From: Phycisphaerae bacterium
GTDB taxonomy: Bacteria > Planctomycetota > Phycisphaerae > Phycisphaerales > UBA1924
Assembly (NCBI GenBank): GCA_016794925.1
Contig: JAEUIW010000002.1
Coordinates: 248,001 to 312,000, forward strand
Reading direction: 5' to 3'
DNA length: 64,000 nt
Shown here: one piece after another, positions 9,130 to 17,345 of the stretch
Layout: the number at the start of each line of letters is the position of its first letter
How positions within the stretch are numbered: position 1 is the stretch's first letter
Notes under the pieces: model-generated
The model's input: only the letters and a program-made list of their open reading frames with translations
What the model was told of the DNA's origin: nothing
The model's database searches: none
Program-made: the position numbers and the translations under genes

Positions 9130-10154
9130 GGATTCCCGTCGCGGTGCTCGGCCCCACGGGGTACACGGGACTGGAATTGCTCGAGATTCTGTCCCGTCAC
9201 CCCGGCATGGAGGCCGCGTACCTGGGGAGCGCTCGATCGCCGGGGCCGCGTATCGACGAGGAATTCCCGCGGTTGATCGGGCGCACGGCTGAAGATGTCG
9301 TGCGATGCATGCCGATCGATCACGACGCGATCGGGCGCGCGGCGAGGCTGGCGTTCCTGTGCCTGCCGCACGAGGCCTGCCTGACGCACGCTCCGGAACT
9401 GCTCCGCCGGGGCGTGCGGGTGGTGGACCTTTCCGCGGCGTATCGGCTTGCGGATGCGGGCGCGTATGAGCTGGCGTACGGGCACCGCCACACGGACGCC
9501 GGCAACCTGAGGGGCGCCGTGTACGGGCTTACTGAATGGACCCGCGACCGGGTGCGTGGGGCGGCGCTCGTCGCGAACCCGGGGTGCTATCCCACCGCTG
9601 CCGCGATCGCGCTGCTGCCGCTGCTTCGGGCGGGGGTGATCCGGGAGTCAACCATCATCATCGACGCTGCTTCGGGCGTCTCCGGCGCGGGCCGCGAGCC
9701 CAAGCCTCACCTGCACTTCGTCGAGACCGCCGGGAATTATTCCGCGTACGGGATCGGAACGCATCGTCACCAGCCGGAGATCGAGCAGACGCTCCGGACG
9801 CTCGGTGCTCGGCCCGCCGCGCGAACGCTGTTCGTGCCTCATCTGCTGCCCGTGGAACGGGGGATTCTCGAGACCATCTACGCCGAGCCCGTGGATGCGC
9901 GGACCGACACGGCACGGCTGCAGGAAGCCCTGAACGAGTCGTATGCCCGGGAACGATTCGTCTGCGTGCGGGAGCACGCGCCGTCGCTCCGGGACGTGGT
10001 CCGGACAAACCGAGCGCACGTCAACGCCAGGGTTGTGGCGGGCCGCGCGGTCGTGGTCGCCGCAATCGACAACCTGGTGAAGGGCGCGGCGGGTCAGGCG
10101 GTTCAGAACGCGAACGTGATGCTCGGGCTCGATGAGCACGCGGGGCTGGAGTAG
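9126..10154 (+). CDS. argC: N-acetyl-gamma-glutamyl-phosphate reductase
   Basis: Product of 342 residues beginning at a GTG that overlaps the phosphatase stop codon by GTGA. The Rossmann fold opens with GPTGYTGLELLEIL. The catalytic Cys154 lies in NPGCYPTAA, and the active-site His lies in the HRHQPEIEQ segment. SGVSGAGREPK and the C-terminal VKGAAGQAVQN block are also typical. ArgC reduces N-acetylglutamyl phosphate to the semialdehyde with NADPH, the third step of arginine synthesis. No other arg gene is in the window, and linkage to a regulatory phosphatase rather than argJ/argB is unusual. Assignment is firm. Confidence 0.94.
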   Translation: MRIPVAVLGPTGYTGLELLEILSRHPGMEAAYLGSARSPGPRIDEEFPRLIGRTAEDVVRCMPIDHDAIGRAARLAFLCLPHEACLTHAPELLRRGVRVVDLSAAYRLADAGAYELAYGHRHTDAGNLRGAVYGLTEWTRDRVRGAALVANPGCYPTAAAIALLPLLRAGVIRESTIIIDAASGVSGAGREPKPHLHFVETAGNYSAYGIGTHRHQPEIEQTLRTLGARPAARTLFVPHLLPVERGILETIYAEPVDARTDTARLQEALNESYARERFVCVREHAPSLRDVVRTNRAHVNARVVAGRAVVVAAIDNLVKGAAGQAVQNANVMLGLDEHAGLE

Positions 10155-10179
10155 GACACACCCGCGCCGCGTGGATGTT

Positions 10180-10503
10180 CTACGCCTTCACGCCTTCGAC
10201 ACGACCGGGCGTCGTGTACTTCGAAAGGGCTCGCGCGAGGTCGACCCCGTTGATGTTCGCGAGGGTGACGAGCCAGGCGATGACATCCGCGAATTCCTCT
10301 TCAAGATTGGCCCGCTCCTCGGGGGAGGGAGTTTTCCCCGGGCCGTTGTTCTGCAACGCGGTCGCGAGCTCGCCCAGCTCTTCGACGAACCACATGAACG
10401 TCGCGGGCGTACCACGGGCCGCGTCGGTGGTGAAGTAGCGATCTCGGATGAGCCGCTGGAACCCGTTGACGGTCAAGGAGGCTGCGTCGATCTGATCCGG
10501 CAT
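10180..10503 (-). CDS. MazG-like nucleotide pyrophosphohydrolase
   Basis: Product of 107 residues; the ATG at 10503 gives MPDQIDAASL, the size of single-domain MazG proteins. The all-alpha NTP-PPase signature is visible: the first helix has EELGELATAL (the ExxE metal pair) and the second has EEEFADVIAWLVTLAN (the ExxxD pair). MazG-like enzymes remove pyrophosphate from non-canonical or excess nucleoside triphosphates. The gene is convergent with argC and only 25 bases from its stop. The open frame continues upstream past 10503, but that part lacks family similarity and would overlap the leader of the divergent lipoprotein gene. Confidence 0.75.
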   Translation of the reverse strand: MPDQIDAASLTVNGFQRLIRDRYFTTDAARGTPATFMWFVEELGELATALQNNGPGKTPSPEERANLEEEFADVIAWLVTLANINGVDLARALSKYTTPGRVEGVKA

Positions 10504-10640
10504 GTCGGCGACCCTCGTTCGGCGTGAGTTCGGATGAGATCCGAGCGCGTACACTTGGTACGCGGTCCCGGCGATCTCCCGGGGCGCGCTCCGGAGCGCG
10601 ATCCACCCGTAATGACCAGACAGTACACCCACCGGCACGC

Positions 10641-12107
10641 ATGATCGCTGGTCCGCCTCATTCAGACTCGCCTGATGCACCAGCCGCCGGTCGAGGCGTG
10701 CGTGGGATGGCGACGCTAGCTGCCAGCGCCTGCCTGGCGGGTTGCTCGGGATTCGAGGACCACCGCGCGGCGCTGAATGCACTGCACGCGCAGGGCCGGT
10801 ACGAATCTGCCGCGTCGGTCCTCAGCCTCCCCGAGACGGAAGCGATGTACGGCGACCACAGCCGGCTGCTCCTCTGGCTGGACCGAGGAGCGGTAGCGTT
10901 AGCGCGGCACGATGCGCAGGGTTGTCTCGAGAATCTCGAGCGTGCTGAGGCGTACATCGAGGCCGCGCACGGCTCGGACCCCGCCGGGGACGCGGCCCGA
11001 TGGCTGATGAACGACACCGCGGCTGCGTACCTCGGTGAGCCGTATGAGGACCTTTACATCAATGTCCTGAAACTGCTCGCGCAGCTCGAGTCGGGACACG
11101 TGCAAGGCGGTGCGACCGTAGAGGCACGCCGCCTTGCATCCAAAGCCGACACGCTTCGGGATCGGCACGTCCGATACCGTGACGCCGCGTTGAAGAAAGG
11201 GGGAGACGACTACACCTCCGCTTTGGAATCGATCTCTTCGGCGGGGCTGGTTTCCTCGGCAGAAGCGGGCCGGTTCATCGAATCGACGCTGGGCACTTAC
11301 CTGACGGCGGTCACGTTCATGCACTCGGGTGAGACTGAGTTTCAACGGGTGGCGGGCCGGCGACTGCGCGATTCGATCCGGCTGCAGGGCTCGTTGATCG
11401 GGCCGGTTCGTGCCGAGGCATTTGCCGGTCTAGGTGAGCGTCCGGCGGCGGGTAGTGGACGAGGGGACGTGCTGGTCGTGGCGCTGTCCGGGCGCGGACC
11501 TACGAAATTCCCTCGAACGATTGGACCGATTCCCGTATTTGACTGGCCGGTGTACTTCCAGCTTCCGGTGCTCGCGGGAGGCTGTGCGGAAGCTCAACGC
11601 GCAAGACTGATCCTCGCGGAAGAACCCCGAATGGGCATCACGGGCGATCCATCGGCGCTCCCCGGTGGGACAGTGGGCCAGTTCACCCTTTGTACCGCCA
11701 TCGAGATGGAATTGGTCGAAGACATGGCATCGGTCGCAACCGCCAACCACGAGCGAGAGCTACCACTGATCTACGCCCGCACGCTGCTCCGGTCGAGCGC
11801 CAAGGCCGGACTGTCGTTCGCCGTTACGCAGAGCGTTCGAAGGCGCGACCGAGACGGATGGGCGACATTGGCGAGCGTGCTTGGGGGCTTGGCCGCGGTC
11901 GCGCTCACGGAGAAGGCCGACCTTCGCTGCTGGGCGTTTCTTCCGGGCCGCGCGTACGTGGCGCTTTCCGACGTCAAACCGGGTCGGTACCTTGTCCGTA
12001 TCGAGTATCTCGCTGCTTCCGGGGGGGTGCTGCACACGACCTCCTGGCAGACGGCCGACGTACAAGCGGGCGGCCTTACCACGATTGTCGAGCATTTCTG
12101 GAGATAG
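10641..12107 (+). CDS. COG3014-like lipoprotein of unknown function
   Basis: Product of about 488 residues if started at ATG 10641. That start gives an n-region with two Arg (GRGVRG), a hydrophobic MATLAASACLAG core and a lipobox Cys. ATG 10707 is possible but leaves no basic n-region, and neither start has a good ribosome site. After the Cys come helical, TPR-like segments (HAALNALHAQGRYESAASVL; ALARHDAQGCLENLERAEAYIE), a central polar domain and a beta-rich C-terminus with GRYLVRIEYLA. Size, layout and the downstream LpoB-like gene resemble the COG3014 lipoprotein/LpoB pairs of other Gram-negative bacteria, which points to an envelope role. This is inference from context. Confidence 0.6.
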   Translation: MIAGPPHSDSPDAPAAGRGVRGMATLAASACLAGCSGFEDHRAALNALHAQGRYESAASVLSLPETEAMYGDHSRLLLWLDRGAVALARHDAQGCLENLERAEAYIEAAHGSDPAGDAARWLMNDTAAAYLGEPYEDLYINVLKLLAQLESGHVQGGATVEARRLASKADTLRDRHVRYRDAALKKGGDDYTSALESISSAGLVSSAEAGRFIESTLGTYLTAVTFMHSGETEFQRVAGRRLRDSIRLQGSLIGPVRAEAFAGLGERPAAGSGRGDVLVVALSGRGPTKFPRTIGPIPVFDWPVYFQLPVLAGGCAEAQRARLILAEEPRMGITGDPSALPGGTVGQFTLCTAIEMELVEDMASVATANHERELPLIYARTLLRSSAKAGLSFAVTQSVRRRDRDGWATLASVLGGLAAVALTEKADLRCWAFLPGRAYVALSDVKPGRYLVRIEYLAASGGVLHTTSWQTADVQAGGLTTIVEHFWR

Positions 12108-12166
12108 ATCCGCACCACGCATGCGACCCGGGGCGTACGACCCGGAGCGCCCTCACGGAGCCCACC

Positions 12167-12787
12167 ATGAACAACACGCCTTGCACACGCACGCGGCCCT
12201 ACCCGCTCATCTTGCTCGCGGGCGCCGCGCTGAATCTTTCCGCGTGCGCTCCGACGCGCGAGGTCACACGTGTCGACCCGTCCGCGCAGACCGATGTGGA
12301 CTACCGGTTCAACGATACCGACGCCCGGGTCGTCTACGAGTCGATGGTCAACGACACGCTGTACCGCAAGTGGATCGACCGGTTCCAGGCAACCAACAGC
12401 CGGGCGCCGGTCGTCGTGGTCGGCCCGGTGCGGAACGACACGCAGGACTACATCGACACCAAGCTGTTCACCACGGAGTTCGAGCGCGAACTGATCAACT
12501 CCGATCGCGTCCGCTTCGTGGCCATGAGAGAGCAGCGCGGGGACGTCCGCGAGGAGCGTGCCCAGGGACAGGAGTGGTCACGCCCCGAAACGCGCAAGCA
12601 GATGAAGTACGAACTCGGCGCGGACTTCATCATCCTGGGCAGGATCGGCGACAACAAGGAGCGTTCGCTCGATGGGCGTACGCTGGTGAATTTCTACCAG
12701 GTGAACCTGGAGATGGTGGATCTGGAATCCAACGAGAAAGTCTGGATCGGTACTTCGAAGATCAAGAAGATCTCACGAGATCGGTGA
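12167..12787 (+). CDS. LpoB-like lipoprotein, possible penicillin-binding-protein activator
   Basis: Product of 206 residues; the ATG at 12167 is preceded by CGGAG. The lipoprotein signal ends in LSAC with Cys27. The mature part has the LpoB/PF13036 pattern: PVVVVGPVRNDTQDYIDTKLF, FERELINSDRVRFV, a charged RxxVREERAQGQ helix, ELGADFIILGRI and the strands FYQVNLEMVDLES and KVWIGTSKIKK. LpoB in enterobacteria is an outer-membrane lipoprotein that activates the bifunctional peptidoglycan synthase PBP1B. The gene lies 59 bases downstream of the COG3014-like lipoprotein gene in the same orientation. Its presence is notable because planctomycetes have unusual, thin peptidoglycan. Confidence 0.75.
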   Translation: MNNTPCTRTRPYPLILLAGAALNLSACAPTREVTRVDPSAQTDVDYRFNDTDARVVYESMVNDTLYRKWIDRFQATNSRAPVVVVGPVRNDTQDYIDTKLFTTEFERELINSDRVRFVAMREQRGDVREERAQGQEWSRPETRKQMKYELGADFIILGRIGDNKERSLDGRTLVNFYQVNLEMVDLESNEKVWIGTSKIKKISRDR

Positions 12788-12888
12788 GTTCATCGGGGCA
12801 GATCCGGGCCGCACCCTGTATCGACCACTGGTGAAGCCCGTCACCCGCACGAAATCCGACCATTGATCGGGATGGCATGTTCTCCCGC

Positions 12889-12916
12889 TTGCCGGGGCCA
12901 CGGTGACGGCTACACT
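12889..12916 (+). promoter_or_regulatory. Putative promoter of rpsL-rpsG
   Basis: TTGCCG (12889-12894), a 16-base spacer and TACACT (12911-12916) resemble -35 and -10 hexamers at four of six positions each. They lie 45 bases before the rpsL start, in the 173-base gap after the LpoB-like gene. Confidence 0.4.
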
Positions 12917-12960
12917 TCCTCCCTTTCCATCCGACCAAACACAGGACGGTCTCCGCCACC

Positions 12961-13335
12961 ATGCCGACGATCAACCAGCTCGTACGCAAGCCACGCCGCT
13001 CGCCCCGCACCAAGACGAAGGTGCGAGACCTCGAGGGTGCGCCATCAAAGCGCGGCGTGTGCACAATTGTCCGCACCATGACTCCGAAGAAGCCGAACTC
13101 GGCTCTCCGGAAGATCGCTCGCGTGCGACTCTCCAATGGTCGCGAGGTGACCGCGTACATCGGGGGCGAGGGCCACAACCTTCAGGAGCACTCGATCGTG
13201 CTCGTGCGCGGCGGTCGGGTGCGCGATCTGCCCGGCATCCGCTACCACATCGTTCGCGGCTCGCTCGACTGCCTCGGCGTCGAGAAGCGGAAAAAGAGCC
13301 GCTCGAAGTACGGCGCCAAGAAGGGCAAATCCTGA
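12961..13335 (+). CDS. rpsL: 30S ribosomal protein S12
   Basis: Product of 124 residues with the unmistakable S12 sequence: [12 protein letters not shown] at the start, [20 protein letters not shown] (the streptomycin-relevant loop with PKKPNS), then [31 protein letters not shown] and a basic tail. S12 sits at the decoding centre of the 30S subunit. It is followed 75 bases later by rpsG, the usual partner. In most genomes fusA and tuf follow; here transcription stops after rpsG. Confidence 0.98.
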   Translation: MPTINQLVRKPRRSPRTKTKVRDLEGAPSKRGVCTIVRTMTPKKPNSALRKIARVRLSNGREVTAYIGGEGHNLQEHSIVLVRGGRVRDLPGIRYHIVRGSLDCLGVEKRKKSRSKYGAKKGKS

Positions 13336-13410
13336 ACGGCCCCGAATACTCCCTCACACTCCCCCCCACCACGAACACCCCGCACAACAGAAAATTGAGG
13401 TCCATACGAC

Positions 13411-13902
13411 ATGGCAGGCAGCCGCACGAGTTCTGAAGCCCAGCTCAGGCCCGACCCCAAGTTCGCCGATCTGGTGCTGTCCAAGTTCATCAATTGCATG
13501 ATGGTGCGGGGCCAGAAGGCCAGCGCCCAGCGCATCGTGTACGACGCCATGGACATCATCGACAAAAAGCTCGCCAAGGAAACCGACCCTGCCGCGCCCA
13601 AAGAGGCGATCGTGGTATTCCATCGGGCGATCGAGAACGTCAAGCCGTTCGTGGAGGTTCGCTCGAAGCGGATCGGCGGTGCCAATTATCAGGTGCCGAT
13701 CCAGGTCAGCAGGAAGCGTCAGCAATCGCTGGCGTTCCGCTGGATCATCACCTCGGTGCGCGGTGAGAAGGGCCGCCCCACCGCCTTCAAACTTGCCGAC
13801 GAGTTGTTCAACGCCGCACGAGGCGAGGGCAAGGCCATGCAAACCCGGGATCAGACACACCGCATGGCCGAAGCCAACAAGGCCTTCGCGCACTACGCCT
13901 GA
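13411..13902 (+). CDS. rpsG: 30S ribosomal protein S7
   Basis: Product of 163 residues, slightly longer than the 156-residue norm because of an N-terminal MAGSRTSSEAQ extension. Family blocks are DPKFADLVLSKFINCMM, GQKASAQRIVYDAMDII, IENVKPFVEVRSKRIGGANYQVP, an R-SLAFRWII stretch and the C-terminal TRDQTHRMAEANKAFAHY. S7 nucleates assembly of the 30S head and in some bacteria feeds back on its own mRNA. A strong intrinsic terminator follows 28 bases after the stop. Confidence 0.97.
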   Translation: MAGSRTSSEAQLRPDPKFADLVLSKFINCMMVRGQKASAQRIVYDAMDIIDKKLAKETDPAAPKEAIVVFHRAIENVKPFVEVRSKRIGGANYQVPIQVSRKRQQSLAFRWIITSVRGEKGRPTAFKLADELFNAARGEGKAMQTRDQTHRMAEANKAFAHYA

Positions 13903-13930
13903 TCACGCACCGCCCGCCTGCTTCCATGAG

Positions 13931-13957
13931 CCCGCCGCGTTCGGCGGGTTTTTTTTT
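13931..13957 (+). terminator. Intrinsic terminator of rpsL-rpsG
   Basis: A 7-bp stem CCCGCCG/CGGCGGG (13931-13937 with 13942-13948) with a CGTT loop is followed by nine T residues. It ends the two-gene ribosomal unit. Confidence 0.9.
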
Positions 13958-14044
13958 CACCGAACTGGCTGCCAAGGCAATACCGCGCCAAGTCCGACAG
14001 ACCTGTCCCACGACCGGATCCGCATCACTACGCTCATCCGAGTC

Positions 14045-15454
14045 ATGCATGAGCCCGGTCCATGGCGATCACGCACCGCGTCGCGACGCGTCACGTTCCT
14101 TCTCACGATATGGCTATTCGCGACCGTGTCCGGGTCACTCCTGCACTGGCTCGTGTGGCGGGATCTTCGGTCCGCGCCCGCCAGCGCTGATCCGCCCGCG
14201 ATGAAGGACGGCGGGTTGCTCAAGCCCGTTGCCAACGCGTTCGACGCACTCGCGACACCGGGCTGGGTCATCGCTCGCTTCGTCAGCGGCCTTTCGGGCC
14301 GTAGCGACGAACTGCCGGTGACCATCGCCGCGCACGGGATTGCGTGGGCGGGGTGGGTCGGCTCGTTCGGCCTGTTGACCCGGCTCCGCTCGGCGCGACC
14401 AGAATCCAAGGCGTTTCGACCGTCGGGCACGGGTCACGGCACCGGCGCCGAAAGAGACGTGACCGGTGACATCGACACGGGGAGGCGTCGCGTTCTCATC
14501 GATTCCGTGGCCGCGGCAGTGGGCGTGGCCGGAACCGGCTCCTGGCTTGCCGGCACGCTCCGGGAACCCTGGCGCCTTCGCCTGACCGCGTACGAGGCAG
14601 CCATGCCCGGCCTGGCCGCGGAGCTCGACGGGCTCCGCCTGGTCCAGCTCTCCGACCTCCACCTGGGTCCCAACGTGCCGAGCTGGCTGGTGGAGGAAGC
14701 GATCGCTCGAGCGCTGGCGTGCCGGCCCGATATCGTTCTGCTGACGGGCGACTATGTGCACGCGGGACGACGATACCTGCGCGAGGCCGCGAGCCTGCTC
14801 GCCGCGTTCCCCGAAGCGGGGTTGCCGACGGTCGGCGTGCTTGGGAACCATGATTGGTACGGCGACGCCCCGGCGATGTCACGCCTGCTCTCGAGCGCCG
14901 GAGTTGTCATGCTCGACAATCGTCGCACGTTCGTGGACCCGTCCACGCGCCGACTCGTGTCAACCGTTCCGGGATCCAATGCGAGCGGCCCATCCCCGCT
15001 CTGCCTCGCGGGTGTTGGCGATTTTCTCGAGGATTACTCGAGTTACGAGGACGCGCTGCACGATGTTCCGGCTCGCATCCCGCGCCTGGTGCTCTCCCAC
15101 AATCCGGATGCTTCGCAGACCGATGAACTGCTCGCCGCCGGCACCGCAGGCGCCACAAGATACGCGGATCTGATTGTGAGTGGGCACACGCACGGTGGCC
15201 AGATCAGTCTGCCGTTCATCGGCCCACCCATCGTTCCCAGCCAATACGGCCGCAAGTACGCCTGGGGCGCTGCGGAGGGCCCGTGCTGCCCGGTGCTCAC
15301 CTCTTGCGGCGTGGGCATGACCATCCTCCCGGTTCGCCTGGGCACGGTACCCGAGATCGTGCTCATCACGCTCCGAACAGGGCCGGATCGAGTTGCCTCG
15401 GTCCGGGGTGCCGTCGTTACGGGGCCGACATTCCCGAGAACGACAAGGCCCTAG
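14045..15454 (+). CDS. Membrane-anchored metallophosphoesterase
   Basis: Product of 469 residues from ATG 14045; the ribosome site is weak, so the start is provisional. The N-terminal 130 residues contain hydrophobic segments (FLLTIWLFATVSGSLLHWLVW and a GIAWAGWVGSFGLL segment). A later hydrophobic or Tat-like RRRVLIDSVAAAVGVAGTGSWL precedes the catalytic domain. That domain carries the calcineurin-like signature LSDLHLG, LTGDYVH, GNHDWY and SGHTHGGQI, which bind two metals. YkuE/YaeI-type proteins with this layout act on membrane phospholipids or precursors, but the substrate here is unknown. The downstream ThiF-like gene starts 17 bases after the stop. Confidence 0.82.
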   Translation: MHEPGPWRSRTASRRVTFLLTIWLFATVSGSLLHWLVWRDLRSAPASADPPAMKDGGLLKPVANAFDALATPGWVIARFVSGLSGRSDELPVTIAAHGIAWAGWVGSFGLLTRLRSARPESKAFRPSGTGHGTGAERDVTGDIDTGRRRVLIDSVAAAVGVAGTGSWLAGTLREPWRLRLTAYEAAMPGLAAELDGLRLVQLSDLHLGPNVPSWLVEEAIARALACRPDIVLLTGDYVHAGRRYLREAASLLAAFPEAGLPTVGVLGNHDWYGDAPAMSRLLSSAGVVMLDNRRTFVDPSTRRLVSTVPGSNASGPSPLCLAGVGDFLEDYSSYEDALHDVPARIPRLVLSHNPDASQTDELLAAGTAGATRYADLIVSGHTHGGQISLPFIGPPIVPSQYGRKYAWGAAEGPCCPVLTSCGVGMTILPVRLGTVPEIVLITLRTGPDRVASVRGAVVTGPTFPRTTRP

Positions 15455-15471
15455 GCTTTCGTACTGACGCC

Positions 15472-16572
15472 ATGTTTGAACGCCACGCCAGACAGGTTGC
15501 GCTGCCGGGAATTGGACCCGAGGGTCAGGATCGTCTCTCCCGCGCCCGCGCGGTGATTGTCGGGTGCGGAGCGCTGGGGACAACCGCGGCGGATTTGCTC
15601 ACCAGGGCCGGAGTGGGTTCGATCGCGCTGATCGATCGCGACGTCGTCGAGATCTCGAACCTGCAACGGCAGACACTTTTCAATGAGCGCGATGCGTTGC
15701 TCGGACGACCCAAGGCCGAAGCAGCTCGCGAGGCGCTCCTGCGTGTGGCGCCCACTGTGTCCATCGATTCGCATGTCGCCGATCTCACGCCGATGAATGC
15801 ACTCCAGCTGCTCGCCTCGCGCACGCCCGGCACATCTGGAATGGTCGGGATTGACTGCACGGATAACTTCGAGACCAGGTACCTGATCAACGACGCGTGC
15901 GTATCCGCGGGTATACCACTGATCTACGGCGCGGCGGTTGGCGCGTTGGGGATGAACATGACGATCCTGCCCGGTCAGTCGGCGTGCCTGCGGTGCGTGT
16001 TTGAGGACCCGCCGCGACCCGGCGCCGCCCCCACGTGCGAGACGGCGGGCGTGCTCGGACCCGTGGCAGCACTCGTCGCCTCGCGTCAAGCGGCCGAGGC
16101 AATCAAGTTGCTCACCGGCGCGGCGGCGGCCGACCCCTGCCTGCGGAGCGTTGACTTGTGGTCGAACGAAGAACGGGCATTAGACCTGCGCTCGCTCGGC
16201 CCCCGCGCAGATTGCCCCTGCTGCGGCCAACGACGATTCGCGTTCCTGCAGGGCGCGCATCGCACGCTTTCGGCTGTGATCTGCACGCGCGACGGCGGCG
16301 GCGTGCAAATCCGACCCGGTTCGACCGGGCACGCAACCTCCGCTGCCCCGTCGCCGGCCCCGGTGACCCTTGAGGCTCTTGCCGCGCGACTCGGAGATTC
16401 GGGCGATTTTCGTGTCGAGTCGGGTCTGCTCCGGGGTTTCCTGCACTACGAACAGGATGACGCGGGGCGAGCGCTGCGGCTGACCGTCTTCCCCGACCTG
16501 CGAGCCGTGATCCGCGGCACGGATGACATCGTTCGCGCTCGCGCGATCTACGCGCGCTACATCGGCGTATGA
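15472..16572 (+). CDS. ThiF/MoeB/HesA-family sulfur-carrier adenylyltransferase
   Basis: Product of 366 residues starting MFERHARQVALPGIG, the usual opening of ThiF/MoeB enzymes. It has the nucleotide-binding GCGALGTTAADLLTRAGVG, the NLQRQTLF loop, GIDCTDNFETRYLIND and the zinc ligands CLRC and CPCC. The conserved Cys in PTCETAGVLGP corresponds to the site proposed to accept the carrier protein. The C-terminal 80 residues are a small alpha/beta extension unlike rhodanese. These enzymes adenylate the C-terminal Gly-Gly of ThiS or MoaD. Without ThiS or MoaD nearby, the choice between thiamine and molybdopterin pathways is open. Confidence 0.85.
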   Translation: MFERHARQVALPGIGPEGQDRLSRARAVIVGCGALGTTAADLLTRAGVGSIALIDRDVVEISNLQRQTLFNERDALLGRPKAEAAREALLRVAPTVSIDSHVADLTPMNALQLLASRTPGTSGMVGIDCTDNFETRYLINDACVSAGIPLIYGAAVGALGMNMTILPGQSACLRCVFEDPPRPGAAPTCETAGVLGPVAALVASRQAAEAIKLLTGAAAADPCLRSVDLWSNEERALDLRSLGPRADCPCCGQRRFAFLQGAHRTLSAVICTRDGGGVQIRPGSTGHATSAAPSPAPVTLEALAARLGDSGDFRVESGLLRGFLHYEQDDAGRALRLTVFPDLRAVIRGTDDIVRARAIYARYIGV

Positions 16573-16591
16573 CGCCCGGCGGATGCCGCCA

Positions 16592-17131
16592 TCAGAATCC
16601 GGCGGGGAACCCCCGGCATCGCGGGATCAGGACGCGTTCGACCAGGCTCTTGCCCTGCGCGTCCGAACCGAAGACCTTCTGCAAGTAGGCGGTCAACTGG
16701 AGGTTCAGCGTCTGACGCTCGGGCTCCTTGAGCTGCGCGTGCTGGGCCCGGGACATGATCTGGCTGACTCCTTCCTTGATCTCGGCGTTACGCTGCTCCA
16801 GGGTCTTCTCGATGCGCTCCGCGTGCATGGCCTTGACCTGCACATACACCGCGGCATCCCACAGCCACACCCGCCCCGTCTGGAGGTTCTGGAACTTGTC
16901 CTCCGCAACCAGGATCTCCTGCGTTTCGGCCGCCTGGTCCGGCTTGAGATCGTGCGTCTCGGCGCCCTCGGAGGCCTTGGGCGCCTTGAGACCAATCAGG
17001 AACAGCAGGGCCGCGGCTTCCGCGATCATGACTACGAGCACAACCGCGATGGTCTTGATCGGCATCTTGCTCTTCTTCGCCGCTTCGGGCTCTGCGGCCG
17101 GAGCGGGGCTTGCGGCGGCTTCCTTGGACAT
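16592..17131 (-). CDS. fliL: Flagellar basal body-associated protein FliL
   Basis: Product of 179 residues; the ATG at 17131 gives MSKEAAASPAP. A short cytoplasmic Ala/Pro/Lys-rich tail precedes one membrane helix (about residues 27-47). The periplasmic part has the FliL pattern: ETQEILVAEDKFQNLQTG, a strand-rich LWDAAVYVQVKA, a long helix RIEKTLEQRNAEIKEGVSQIM, and the C-terminal LxxYLQKVFG segment where FliL usually has LNxxLxxG-like turns. FliL forms rings round the stator. It is last in the flagellar run, 214 bases after flgE, so it may also have its own promoter. Divergence is typical for planctomycete flagellar proteins. Confidence 0.78.
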   Translation of the reverse strand: MSKEAAASPAPAAEPEAAKKSKMPIKTIAVVLVVMIAEAAALLFLIGLKAPKASEGAETHDLKPDQAAETQEILVAEDKFQNLQTGRVWLWDAAVYVQVKAMHAERIEKTLEQRNAEIKEGVSQIMSRAQHAQLKEPERQTLNLQLTAYLQKVFGSDAQGKSLVERVLIPRCRGFPAGF

Positions 17132-17345
17132 GCTGGTTCTCGCTCGCGGGCAGGAGTGCTCGTCGGGGCCTGGTCCGCGCGAACGCGGCGGGCCCGCACA
17201 CGCGGCCCCGATGTCCATCGGTTGCCCGAACGGTGGCATCGCAGGCGCGGGGTCCGTACGCGACGATCGTGGAGTTGCCTGCGCGCGCTATCCGGCGCAA
17301 GTCATACGGTGCGCGGGCGTACTCGGACCCCGCGCGAGTTATCGA

